Of a stretch of 64,000 nucleotides of DNA, positions 32,313 to 44,900 are shown one piece after another. The translations under genes were made by a program, and so were the position numbers. A model generated the notes under the pieces. It saw nothing but the letters and a program-made list of their open reading frames with translations, had not been told where the DNA came from and made no database searches. The DNA is taken from assembly GCF_021917145.1 (NCBI RefSeq), contig NC_061080.1, positions 1,593,497 through 1,657,496 of the forward strand, in the 5' to 3' direction. The stretch's first letter is position 1. Every line of letters starts with the position of its first letter. The stretch comes from Hypomesus transpacificus (lineage: Eukaryota; Chordata; Actinopteri; Osmeriformes; Osmeridae).

Positions 32313-33640
32313 TATGTGATTTGTATAAGGAGTATCTTATTTTATGTTTTGTGACATTATAATGTACATTAGGCTCACATTGTTTTTACCTGCGAGTGAA
32401 CTGTGTGGCACAGATTGTGTAAACTGTCAAACCTTCTCAATCTTGATAGATAACTGGAACATCGTAGACTGTAGACCTGCTCTGCCCATTTCTCAACATG
32501 ACTTAATTAACCTCAAAAACATTTACAACAGTAGGGTACTTGTTTTAACTTTCTTTATATTATTGTTATATGGATGCTTACCATGTTCATTGTTCTGCAC
32601 CACCTACCAAAGAAAATTGCTCCTATGTGTAAACTTACTTGGCAATAGACCTGATTCAGATTCTGAACAATTAGATAACAATTAGGTATCTAATTGAAGT
32701 TTTGTCTGCTGTAAAAGTGTGTTTTGTCTATTGGAACCTAATGTACAGCTGGAGTTTACCAGCCCTTCCTTGTTTTACATGAGCGTTTCCTGAGGGGGGG
32801 GGGTTGCATGTTTGCATGTTTACACATTCACCCAACTACTTTACAGTTACCAACCAACAGTTGTACAAATGTGACTACTCAGGAGGCTGTCTCCACTGTG
32901 GCGGGGCCTTTAGTCTGCCAAATGGGTGCGTGTGTGTGGTCAACTTCTCTATGATGCACTGGGTAAACGGTATCCTGTCCCAAAAGAGGATAGTTCTCAT
33001 AACAGCGAACTACCTGACTTAAGTCTTTGTTCTACAATAATAAAGTAGTGGTTTTGGGTCTAGACATGACTGCCTATGTCACTAGAATATTTTGCATATC
33101 TCCATGGCTAACCCTCCATTCCTTGATGTTTACATGCAAGTATGTGTTAGAATGTCCTGGAACAGTTGCGATATCTTGACTGTTTCACTCACTTGCAACC
33201 TTGCATGAGGAAACAAGAAACTGTATTTTAAATTTGAGATTAAATTCAGTTCGACTCTACTCAATGGCAACAACAAAAAAGATTTGGCGTCCATGGTCAG
33301 GTGACGTTCCATACAACCTTTCCACAGACCTCTTACTGAGCTGTCTCATGGGCCTTTACCGCAGCTATGACAACAGGTCCTTTAGCTCGGTGTACTGGAA
33401 TAAGACTGCATGTGCTTCCTGGAATAGGGAAGGAATGTCAAAAGACAAATCACAGTTCTCAATCTCTGTGATAAAAGGTTCATTGTTCACTTGCAAATCT
33501 GTAACAAGATTCCTGTGGTTCTTTTTACTCAGTCCATTATCTCTCTACTACACTTTAATCGATCTAAATCCAACATCATTGTGATGGGAACCAGTTGGTT
33601 AGGGCAGCTGTCCTGGTGTCCTGGGTTTCGTAGGTGAGCA
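32313..33640. other. Intergenic DNA with several short open frames, no recognised gene
   Basis: Frames of 60-127 codons are present (for example 32344-32685 and 33201-33584). They have no recognisable domain, no shared splice pattern and no codon signature, so I do not call them genes. Confidence 0.4.
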
Positions 33641-33825
33641 GAAGGTGAGCAGCACTGACACTGTATATGTGTGTGTGTGTGTCAGTCTGCTGTGAATTCG
33701 GGACACCCCAGACTGCCCCTGAGACCCCCGGGCTGCTCTCCGAGGGGATCAGCTCCTCAGATGACCCTCTCAAGACGCCTGACCCTATTCACACCACAGG
33801 GAGCCCCCCACGGGACCCCTGGGTC

Positions 33826-36790
33826 TACCTCCCTCTCTTCCTCCCTCTCTTCCTCCCTCTCTACCTCCCTCTCTTCCTCCCTCTCTTCCTCCCTCTCTAC
33901 CTCCCTCTCTTCCTCCCTCCCTTGCTCCTTCTCTACCCCTCTCCTCCCTCTTCCTCCCTCTCTACCTCCCTCCCTCTCTTCCTCCCTCTCTTCTTCCCTC
34001 TCTTTCTCCCTCTCTTCCTCCCTCTCTTGCTCCCTCTCTTCCTCTCCCTCTCTTCCTCCCTCTCTACCTCCCTCTCTTCCTCCCTCTCTACCTCCCTCTC
34101 TACCTCCCTCTCTTGCTCCCTCTCTTCCTCCCTCTCTTGCTCCCTCTCTTCCTCCCTCTCTTCCTCCCTCTCTACCTCCCTCTCTTCCTCCCTCTCTACC
34201 TCCCTCTCTTGCTCCCTCTCTTGCTCCCTCTCTTCCTCCCTCTCTTCCTCTCTTGCTCCCTCTCTACCTCCCTCTCTTGCTCCCTCTCTTGCTCCCTCTC
34301 TTCCTCCCTCTCTTCCTCCCTCTCTTCCTCCCTCTCTTCCTCCCTCTCTACCTCCCTCTCTTGCTCCCTCTCTACCTCCCTCTCTTCCTCCCTCTCTACC
34401 TCCCTCTCTTGCTCCCTCTCTTGCTCCCTCTCTTCCTCCCTCTCTTCCTCCCTCTCTTGCTCCCTCTCTCCCTCTCTACCTCCCTCTCTTCCTCCCTCTC
34501 TTGCTCCCTCTCTTGCTCCCTCTCTTGCTCCCTCTCTTCCTCCCTCTCTACCTCCCTCTCTTCCTCCCTCTCTTCCTCCCTCTCTTCCTCCCTCTCTTGC
34601 TCCCTCTCTTCCTCCCTCTCTTCCTCCCTCTCTTGCTCCCTCTCTACCTCCCTCTCTTGCTCCCTCTCTTCCTCCCTATCTTCCTCCCTCTCTTGCTCCC
34701 TCTCTACCTCCCTCTCTTCCTCCCTCTCTTGCTCCCTCTCTACCTCCCTCTCTTGCTCCCTCTCTTCCTCCCTCTCTTCCTCCCTCTCTTGCTCCCTCTC
34801 TACCTCCCTCTCTACCTCCCTCTCTTCCTCCCTCTCTACCTCCCTCTCTTGCTCCCTCTCTACCTCCCTCTCTTCCTCCCTCTCTTCCTCCCTCTCTACC
34901 TCCCTCTCTACCTCCCTCTCCTCCTCCCTCTCTTCCTCCCTCTCTTGCTCCCTCTCTCCCTCTCTACCTCCCTCTCTACCTCCCTCTCTTCCTCCCTCTC
35001 TTCCTCCCTCTCTACCTCCCTCTCTACCTCCCTCTCTTCCTCCCTCTCTTCCTCCCTCTCTTGCTCCCTCTCTACCTCCCTCTCTACCTCCCTCTCTTCC
35101 TCCCTCTCTACCTCCCTCTCTTGCTCCCTCTCTTCCTCCCTCTCTTCCTCCCTCTCTTCCTCCCTCTTGCTCCCTCTCTACCTCCCTCTCTACCTCCCTC
35201 TCTTCCTCCCTCTCTACCTCCCTCTCTACCTCCCTCTCTACCTCCCTCTCTTCCTCCCTCTCTACCTCCCTCTCTTGCTCCCTCTCTTCCTCCCTCTCTT
35301 GCTCCCTCTCTTCCTCCCTCTCTTGCTCCCTCTCTTCCTCCCTCTCTTCCTCCCTCTCTACCTCTCTCTCTACCTCCCTCTCTTCCTCCCTCTCTTCCTC
35401 CCTCTCTTGCTCCCTCTCTTCCTCCCTCTCTACCTCCCTCTCTTCCTCCCTCTCTACCTCCCTCTCTTGCTCCCTCTCTTCCTCCCTCTCTTCCTCCCTC
35501 TCTTCCTCCCTCTCTTGCTCCCTCTCTACCTCCCTCTCTTCCTCCCTCTCTTCCTCCCTCTCTACCTCTCTACCTCCCTCTCTTCCTCCCTCTCTACCTC
35601 CCTCTCTTCCTCCCTCTCTACCTCCCTCTCTTGCTCCCTCTCTTCCTCCCTCTCTTGCTCCCTCTCTTCCTCCCTCTCTTCCTCCCTCTCTTGCTCCCTC
35701 TCTACCTCCCTCTCTACCTCCCTCTCTTCCTCCCTCTCTACCTCCCTCTCTTGCTCCCTCTCTACCTCCCTCTCTTCCTCCCTCTCTTCCTCCCTCTCTA
35801 CCTCCCTCTCTACCTCCCTCTCTTCCTCCCTCTCTTGCTCCCTCTCTACCTCCCTCTCTACCTCCCTCTCTTCCTCCCTCTCTACCTCCCTCTCTTGCTC
35901 CCTCTCTTCCTCCCTCTCTTCCTCCCTCTCTTGCTCCCTCTATACCTCCCTCTCTACCTCCCTCTCTTCCTCCCTCTCTACCTCCCTCTCTACCTCCCTC
36001 TCTACCTCCCTCTCTTCCTCCCTCTCTACCTCCCTCTCTTGCTCCCTCTCTTCCTCCCTCTCTTGCTCCCTCTCTTCCTCCCTCTCTTGCTCCCTCTCTT
36101 CCTCCCTCTCTTCCTCCCTCTCTACCTCCCTCTCTACCTCCCTCTCTTCCTCCCTCTCTTCCTCCCTCTCTTGCTCCCTCTCTTCCTCCCTCTCTACCTC
36201 CCTCTCTTCCTCCCTCTCTACCTCCCTCTCTTGCTCCCTCTCTTCCTCCCTCTCTTCCTCCCTCTCTTGCTCCCTCTCTACCTCCCTCTCTACCTCCCTC
36301 TCTTCCTCCCTCTCTACCTCCCTCTCTACCTCCCTCTCTTCCTCCCTCTCTACCTCCCTCTCTACCTCCCTCTCTTCCTCCCTCTCTACCTCCCTCTCTT
36401 GCTCCCTCTCTTCCTCCCTCTCTTCCTCCCTCTCTTCCTCCCTCTCTTGCTCCCTCTCTACCTCCCTCTCTACCTCCCTCTCTTCCTCCCTCTCTACCTC
36501 CCTCTCTACCTCCCTCTCTTCCTCCCTCTCTACCTCCCTCTCTTGCTCCCTCTCTTCCTCCCTCTCTTCCTCCCTCTCTTCCTCCCTCTCTACCTCCCTC
36601 TCTTCCTCCCTCTCTACCTCCCTCTCTTGCTCCCTCTCTTCCTCCCTCTCTTCCTCCCTCTCTTCCTCCCTCTCTTCCTCCCTCTCCTTCTCCCTCTCTT
36701 CCTCCCTCTCTACCTCCCTCTCTTCCTCCCTCTCTACCTCCCTCTCTTCCTCCCTCTCTTCCTCCCTCTCCTTCTCCCTCCCTTGCTCCT
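33826..36790. repeat. 3-kb polypyrimidine minisatellite, 12-bp unit
   Basis: Nearly 250 copies of a 12-base unit CTCCCTCTCTNC in three forms (TTCC, TACC and TTGC versions). It is pure pyrimidine apart from the A or G in variants. Higher-order blocks exist: the same order of about 27 variants occurs near 35168-35490 and again near 35934-36255. No stop codons arise in several frames, hence very long false frames on both strands. Such tracts can form triplex DNA. Confidence 0.97.
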
Positions 36791-36897
36791 TCTCTTCCGA
36801 TCCTCCCGATGGACACAGGGGCTCGAGTCTCCCACCAGCTTCGTTGTTCCAGGCGAGAGACTGATAACGTTGACGTAGGAAGCTTCCCACCTCCTTC

Positions 36898-37055
36898 TTG
36901 TTCTCTCTCTCTCTTTGTTCTTTCTCTCTCTCTGTGTGTCTCTGTTTTCTCTTTCTGCCTCTCTCTTTCTTCCCCTCCTCTCTCCTCTCTCTTTCTGTCT
37001 CCCTCTCTTCTCTCTCTTTCTCTCTGTCTCACCCCCTCTCTCCTCCTCCCCTCTG
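36898..37055. repeat. Imperfect (CT)n tract
   Basis: CT-rich sequence with TGT and GCC interruptions, following the 12-bp minisatellite after about 110 bp of unique DNA. Confidence 0.9.
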
Positions 37056-37515
37056 CTTTGGCAAGGTAGAAAGACTTGACGACCGTAGACTGACTCCTCT
37101 TGAACTTCCTCATATTGTTTAAGTTTTACAGTAAGTCCCGGAAATATCCTTGATGGATATTCCCCTAACATGAAAGACGCGGTTGTTTTTTGTTTGTTTG
37201 CAGCGATTTTTGCCACTTGGGGATAGTTTTGGACATCTTTGTCTTTAATGCAAGGTGATGGATGATTCTATGATCATGTAGTATAAAGTTTGCTTGCTTT
37301 AGAGCACAATATTTTGTTAGTTTATTTTTTTGCTGTCATGAAGTGACACTGCCCTGACTTCATGAACCACACATTCTCAAGAAAGTGGCATTCTACGAAT
37401 AGTGTCGGCATAGTGTTCTCTGAAAAGTTTGTCACTGTCCTTTTTCCAGGTAGGCCTTGTGAGCTACAGTGCTGTCACTGTACAACGCTGTCCCAAGTCG
37501 GGGATTTCCAGTCCA
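37056..37515. other. Intergenic DNA, no gene seen
   Basis: Unique AT-rich sequence between two repeat arrays. No splice-supported exon was found. Confidence 0.4.
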
Positions 37516-37518
37516 ACC

Positions 37519-37726
37519 CCACACACACACACACACACCCCCACACACACACACCCCCACACACACACACACACACACCCCCACACACACACACACCCCC
37601 ACACACACACACACACACACCCCCACACACACACACACACACACCCCCACACACACACACACACCCACACACACACACACACACACCCCCACACACACAC
37701 ACACACCCACACACACACACACACAC

Positions 37727-37786
<60 letters not shown>

Positions 37787-37792
37787 ACACCC
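37519..37792. repeat. (CA)n array with periodic CCCC interruptions
   Basis: (CA)n broken at fairly regular intervals by CCCCCA or CCCA, giving a mixed minisatellite/microsatellite of about 270 bp. The interruptions suggest unequal exchange of units such as CCCCCACACACACACACA. Confidence 0.95.
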
Positions 37793-40771
37793 CATGCTCC
37801 CACCAGGGCTAGGCCCAGGTCACACGGCCGTTTCCACCCCACTGCCGGGTCCTTCCTGTTTTCAGAGGCGTCCGTGGTGTGCCGGTGCGGAAGTCAGCCC
37901 CCCCTGTTTTCTCTCGTCCGCATTGTTCGCAGACGTTGTGCATGGCCACCTTACCAGAACCCCAATGACCCGATGCAAAACCAAAGCCCGGGCCTGCAGT
38001 TCCCTTTACACCTGTCTAGAGCGTGCTTCTGAATGTGAATGTCTCAAAGATCACAGACCCATAATTCAAAATAACCCTCTCCTTTACTGGTTGGAACTGC
38101 AGTCGGAATCCTACCAAGTAAAAACAAAAATCAAGGAAGCATGAATTAAGACAGAGACTTTGCTCCTACGCTTCAGTGGAACGATGATCACTGAGTAGTT
38201 GCACATCCTTTTATCAAAGCTGTCTGGGTGGGAAAACAGTTTGAGTTTCCTCCCTCGTACACTGTCCGGGAGACCCATGTGCAGTCGCAAATCTTCTCGT
38301 TTCAGAAGACGAGCGCGGTCGGACACAGGTTCCATTCACCCCTCACCCACACGGGAGGCCTGGGCGAAAAAGAATATGGGCTGGATGTTGCTTTTTGGAC
38401 AGGTAACAGAGACTCTCTATGGATTCAACATTTGGAGGAAACTGAGAACCAGAGCGTAGACGGAAATTTGGAGTGTAAATCTGCTGAGCTGTAATGGGGC
38501 CAGTTCCCCTTGTCTCAAGCGTTAGTATGTGGTTCTGCTGCCAAATGCATACTAGCCAAATGTCAAAGCTATATTTCTTCACTGACAGTCGTTTCTGTTT
38601 CGGAACCCTACACTGCCAAGATAAACTGGCAAGATAACTGTTTATTTGATGACTTTGTTGCCTCAAGTGTCTCCTCCTTTTATCACGGAAGTTCAACCTA
38701 AAATGTGTCATGTAAATGTTAAATATGTGAACCGTGCAGTTTTATACCAAGTGTCTTTCCATGCAGTGTGTGTCCATGTAATAGAGTGTGTGATAGGAAT
38801 GTGTGTGTGTGTATGTGTGTTTGTGTGTGCGCACAGTACTGTGGGTAGGTGTGAGGACAGGCTACAGGCGTGGGAGGCCTTACCATAAGTGGGTCCAGTC
38901 ATTTAGAGAGCGGGACAAACAATGACCTAGCGAAGCAAACAAGAGCTCCGGTCACTTTGAATTCTTTCACTTCTCTTATCAGTTCTCTCGCTGTTATCTT
39001 TCACACCACTTTTTTCTGAAAGGAGATAATCATTCATTCATTCATGCCCGTACTAAATCACAGATCATCTGTTCAGTTGTTGCATGCCTTTTCACTGTCG
39101 GGTTGCATGGACATGCTATAAACTCTCGCAAAGAATCGAAGTGGTCTTTTAGGATTTTATTTATACATGTCGGGCTCCAAACTAAATATAACTTGCGCTT
39201 GTGAATGTTACACCCCCTCAAACAGGCAGGAAGTGTGTCAGTTCCTCTCCTCCGCAAAATGTCAGTGTTACATTTCCTTCAGTGGGACTGCTGGAGGCCG
39301 AGTGAAATATGTCCCAATCATTTGATTTAAAGAGAGAGAGATGGTCTCCATAGGGGTGGGGAGATATTTCTTTGGTTGAAGAAAGTGGAGTGTTAGAGCT
39401 AGTTCCAGAGAGGTTGAAAGGGAGAGTGGAAGGCGACCTGTCAGGGAACTTGTGGTCACACTGAGCACACTGAGTGGCTGAGGCGTCCTGGTCGATACAG
39501 TACGTTTGACGACGGAGTCGCAGGGTTCATGTGCCATTAACCAACCAGCGTCACTTCCTCCTTCTGTCTCTGACTGTGTGTGTGTGCATGCTTCATTTGT
39601 GTGTGAGTGAGAGAGCCATCAACATAAGATAAAAGTTCAAATGTGGGCATCATTTTATGATTATACATAGGTAGTGTCCGACCCGAAATATTCCACCAAG
39701 TGGAATATTTAACACGTTAGAAACGAGTTGCGATCCGGACGCCCCCCGCCTCCAAACAAGCACCCCCCCGCCCCCCGCCCTAGCGCTGGCTCCAGCTGTC
39801 AGTGCTATCCTTTACAGTTAGAGGAAGTTTCCTTTGCTCATATTGAGTCCGCTTGGCCTGGGTACTAGTTGGGCACGCTCAAACAAAACGAGTGTTTTGG
39901 ATCGTAAACCGTCAGCAGGAACAGCTGGTGAAAAGACTTTCAGAGGGAAGAAGTAGGTAGGTGCGTACACACGTGTGTGTGTGTGTGTGCACGCTGGGTT
40001 ATAAACTGCTTAGCTAAGTGTTTGTAGGCTAACTGTCGGCTCGGCAACTGGGAAGTTCCTATTCTGTCATTTGCTCTTTTAAGCGGCAACATAATGGATG
40101 GTGTCTTGACGGTTTCTGTATGAATGCTGTTTTGGATTTTGGTCATTCGGCCATTCCGGTCATTGCTTATTGGAGATTGTCATTCCATTACGGATTTCCA
40201 CAGCCAGCTGAGTATGTTGTGTTGTGTTTGGTTTTGTTGATATAGTGTGGTCTAGCTTTCTCACAATTGGCAATTGCAGTGGAAGTTGCTGGAAAAATAG
40301 TACACGTCCTTCTTTTGGACATGGGCCAAGTTCAGGTTGGATTCGGTACATCATCCATACCTTAGAACCTCAATACGGTTTGACCAGTTTTGTTTATGAT
40401 TGGATACGATTGATTGATTGCACTGATTGCACAGTATCGCTCCTACTCCCTATCCTCCTCCATGCATTCAGGTGTGAGAATGTCTCCTCACTAGAACGTA
40501 GTCAGGCCCGATGAGTGCGAGCGAGACTGTTACTGTGTTGTGGGGGATGAACGAGAGGGTAAAACAGATCAGCGAAAAGCTACGCATCATATTGGGCTCG
40601 TCAGAAGCTGGTATGTTTGATCACTGGTAGGAAATGACCTGCTGCCACGGCTTATCCGTGTCTGTGCGTGTGCCTTAACACATTTGGATCGTCTTTCACT
40701 GAAAGGCCGACCAACCTGTAACCCACACGATCGGTTGTTTGCTCGACACTGTTTCCTCTTCCTGTCTGCAG
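37793..40771. other. Region upstream of pik3r6; no coding exon
   Basis: No coding exon is supported. It must include or precede the non-coding 5' exon(s) of pik3r6, because the ATG-bearing exon at 40772 starts with a splice acceptor. Short (GT)n tracts lie at 38800-38830 and 39970-39990. Confidence 0.5.
39819..39954 (+). promoter_or_regulatory. pik3r6: Candidate promoter/first exon of pik3r6 with an Ets/PU.1-like site
   Basis: TTAGAGGAAGTTTCC at 39819-39833 carries a GAGGAA core like PU.1 sites of leukocyte genes. About 120 bases on, GAAGTAG precedes GTAGGT (39955), a possible donor. pik3r6 is blood-cell biased in mammals, which fits, but the evidence is only motif-level. Confidence 0.25.
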
Positions 40772-40845
40772 TGGTGAGACCGTGGCCCCAGAATGTATAG
40801 CAGACGCGAGCGACACGACCCTCTGAGATAGCTCCTGCAGCCAGC

Positions 40846-41919
40846 ATGGAGCCTGCAGGTTAGCACGCTCACAAGCACGCACACACATACTCACAAGCAC
40901 ACTCACACACAGACTCACAAGCACACACACACTCACTTAACTACAGTATAGTAGTCATAACCCAGTTCCACAATATGTTCATGCCATCCTAATGTGTAAC
41001 TATGGTGTCGTCACTTGCCATTATAAAGTCATATTTTGCATTTCCTGCACACCAATACATTCACTGTGAACCGAGTTACAAACTGAACTCCCTGTATCCC
41101 CCCCTTCCCCCCTCAACCTTTGACCCCCGACACCCCCCACCCCCTCAGAGTGCTGCGCTCCAATGGCCTTGGAGTCGGACATCTACCGCAGCGTCCAGGC
41201 CGTCCTCAGAGAGTTGGACAACCAGCACGCCTCCACCATGGTCAACAAAGGTGCCTTCCACTGACCCGGGTGCTAAAGAAACCGCGGCAGATAGTTGTTG
41301 ATGCTGTTCACTAGGGGGAAGCAGGATGCTACAGTGTGTAAACATGTATGACCTGCCTGACTTTACGCTCTGGTTGTATTTAACATTGGAAAATGGTCCC
41401 TTCAATGAGTAAATGTCAAATGTGAAGGTGTTAGCCCACATATGCGGTATGTGACTGTGTGGGATTGAAACTATGCAGAGAAGCCCTCTCCTGCTTCACT
41501 TTCTGAGCAAAGCTGAAGGTTGACACCTTCGCGCTTCCTAGCTGACTCGAAAACCGTGTGAAGATGAAGTGATACTAGCAGCCCACAGGAGCAATCGGCA
41601 ATAAATATTTACTCGTCTTATCAACCGCGGTTGATTCGCCGTGCGACGGAATGATGCTGTGTGGAAAACACTGAGTCAGCCGGAATGTTCAGTCCCAAGT
41701 CTGTGGAAACATTGAGCGGTGTATGTTTGTGTGCAGGGATGCTGAGATGGACACTGCACAAGAAGGTGCAGAACAACCATTTGAACAGTCTGACTCTGGT
41801 GAGAGTCCTCATTAAGGAGCTAGAGAAGGTAAGTCCTCCTCCTGAGACCTGTTCACCTGCTCCTTACCTCAAGGGCCCAGCCAAAACAATACACCCTTTG
41901 TCTGAAAGATAAACTGACA

Positions 41920-41950
<31 letters not shown>

Positions 41951-44900
41951 CCGAAAGAGTTGACTCCCGGCAACACATCATTCCATTGCTCCACACTCTT
42001 ATCTATGCTGTTATACAGGTATGGTGTGTTGCTCTCCTGTCACCGTGACATCCTGATATCTGAGCTGGTTTTGTTAGTCTTTTATTTACAACCATGGAAT
42101 ATTTCCTTCCAGTCAATACAATGACTCAGTCAACCAGTTTATCCTTAACTAACGAGCCTTATTAGATTTTAGCTCGATGGATGAGTGAACTGTAACAGTT
42201 CGACGGCCAAGTTTACCATTTGGACTCGTAAAACCGTGTCAGCTTATGCACGTCGGTATTGAACCGTCATTCTGTTGGTCTGGTTTGGGAGCGCAGGAAT
42301 GATTTACTGACGGGGGGGGGGGGGGGGGGGGGGGGGGGGCAATCTCTGGTGTGTGTGTGTGTGTGTCCTTGTTCGTGCTTGTGCATGCGTACGCCCATGC
42401 ACCCAAATATTTGTGCTCGTCTGCCTGTTTATTGACTGTACTTGTGTTGGCTGTGTGATGTGTGTTTCTTGGGCTGTGTTTGCGTGCGTGTGTGTGTGTG
42501 TGGTTGTAGTTAGCCTACATCCCAGACGATCTCTCCAAGAGGGTGTACGACTTCTGCAAGCACCTGCTGACCCTGCCCCAGCCCTACTGCACCGTGGGGC
42601 TGTGGTACACCCGACACATGAAGACTGAACGCTACAGACCAGGTGAGCGATGACGCTGCAGCCCTGACGCTGCTGTCCCCTGGTGCAAAAGCAGAACACT
42701 GCCCTGGACGTACAGTATATATATATATCAATATAGATCGTACCGTGTCAGTATTTGTTGCCTTCCTGTAAAACAACACGTGTCTGTAAAAGCAAACGTA
42801 AACAAAGGTAGAAAGTGTCGTGTCAAAAACCGGTGAAAATACATAGATATAAATGAGTTATGTTATTGACTTGTGAGATGTCAAACCTGTTTCATCCGCA
42901 GGTCTCATGTACCAGAGGATGGTGGTAGCTGAACAGAGCCTGAAGAATGAATATTATCCATGTCAGGAGAGGTGAGGAACCCAGCATTACATACCATAGC
43001 GCTAACTCACTCAAACATGTATGATTCTGTAGAAACTGTGTGATGGAATTTCGTAAACAACTTTACTCTCGCGACTGCTTGGTAGAGTCTCATGCAAGTC
43101 ATTGAGTCAGTCTACAGTAAAGCACATTTATTCAAGCACATTGAGGTGCATTACATCATGTTATATCATTTCCCGGGGTGTTTAGGGGTATACTTTACTT
43201 CGTTGACGCTATTACAGAGTTGCATAGAGGTCGCCCAGTCTGCGGTCAAACCGTGGGTATAACGCCACAGGTATTTCAGCTACAGCCAACACTCTTCCTA
43301 TCGTTTCCCCAGGGTGTTTGTGTTTGCGGACCCAGCCGTGTTCTCGGGGCCCCTGGGCCAGGGCCTGCGAGGGGACATCGAGGGGCCCGGGGGCTTCCTG
43401 GGCCCGCTGGAACACATGTGCAGCGTGGTGCAGCACGCCATCCAGGCCTCTCTGGGAGGGGAGCGGTGTCACGGCCCCGCCCTGGCCCAGGCTCTGAAGG
43501 TAAACCCCGGGGGGGGGGGGGGGGGGGAGGGGCGGTCTGGTTCACTGTGAAAAGCGTTTGACTTTGTACTAAAACAGCTCACAGTTTTTTTTGTTTTTTT
43601 TCTCCCCCGCTTTGCGTCTTTCACGTCTGTCTTTTTACGGCTACGTGTCCGTTAAGTTTCGGTTCACAAAAAACAAGCCTCTCTCACTTCCATTACGTGG
43701 TCGATGGGGTTTGGCCCATGCCCGGATGAGTAGTAGGTTCATCATGTTTTGGCTACGGTTGTGGTTGGCTCTTAATGTGGTTTGAATAGCTCAGTGGAGC
43801 TATGTCATTACCTTTCATGGACATACATTTTGCTTCTGCATCTTTCGATGATTTCGCTTTCTCACCGAATTATACGCGCTAAATTTGTATTTGTTGGTAT
43901 CTGAATACGTTTTCCTCTAAACATAAACGGTTGTATTTACTGAATTGTATGATTGCTTTGTTGAGGTGGTCCTATGTGGTCTTATGACCCAAACTAAAGG
44001 TCCACTAGGATTACCTAGGCCCTAGGGCCTTCTCAGTAAACTTCAGTCAGGACTATTGTTGTTTCCAGAGCTGGACGGTGTTGATTGGAGCCGTGTGTCT
44101 TGGCGCAGGTCCTACTACAACACCTAGCATCTCCACAGGACATCCAGACACTCAGAAGTGTTTGTCTGGACACCTCTGACCTCTCACCTCCTTGCTATTC
44201 ATAGACCGTGTATGTGTGTGCTTGTTTTCCTGTGTGTGGGTGGGTGGGTGGGTGTGTGTGTGGGTCTGAATGCCCCCTCCCTGATGTGTGTGTGTGTCTG
44301 TGTGTGCACAGGACATGGGCCAGGACATTGAGCCATACTTCCAGGAGGTGGTGGCGTCTCTGGAGCAGAACGTGGAGGAGGGCACTAGGACCGAGGGGGG
44401 GCAGTTGAAGGACAGGCTGGAGCAGCTCTATAAGGAGATCCTCACAGCCTCCAGCTTAGGTACAGTACAGAGTATCTACTGTGGACAAATACTATACTGT
44501 ACTACACTACACTGTACTATATAGCGGGTGGATACACATGTATGGATTTGAATTGATCTGAAGGTGTGTTATGAATTGAATCTACTGAGGTGACAGCTTT
44601 ATAAAGGCCACATCATTTCGACACATGAATGTAACCTTTTAAATTAAATGAACAGTGTACAACACTGGCTTGACTAAGCCTTTGTTGACGAATGCATTTT
44701 ACAAGCTTTGAATGGAACTGTATCACGTGGAACAGATTTAATTTCCTGTCACGCATAAAAAAAAATAGGGACCAGCAACTCATGAGGACAACAGCATTCA
44801 TCAGATGACGGAATCCTCATGCTCCGTAGCTGAATCATTCCAGTCGCTTCACCCTTAAGCCTTCATTGGATGTCTATTTCCGCATATAATAACATATATT

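Noticed and set aside
32344..33584. Small genes between pik3r5 and the minisatellite
   Set aside because: Frames of 60-127 codons without domains, splice pattern or start context; length fits chance in AT-moderate DNA.
33667..37113. Open frames of 900-1100 codons on both strands (Leu-Pro-Ser and Glu-Arg-Gly repeats)
   Set aside because: They are the translation of the stop-free 12-bp minisatellite in every frame; no domain and no splice or start context.
37432..38144. His-Thr and Cys-Val repeat frames up to 260 codons
   Set aside because: (CA)n translation; no supported splice sites.
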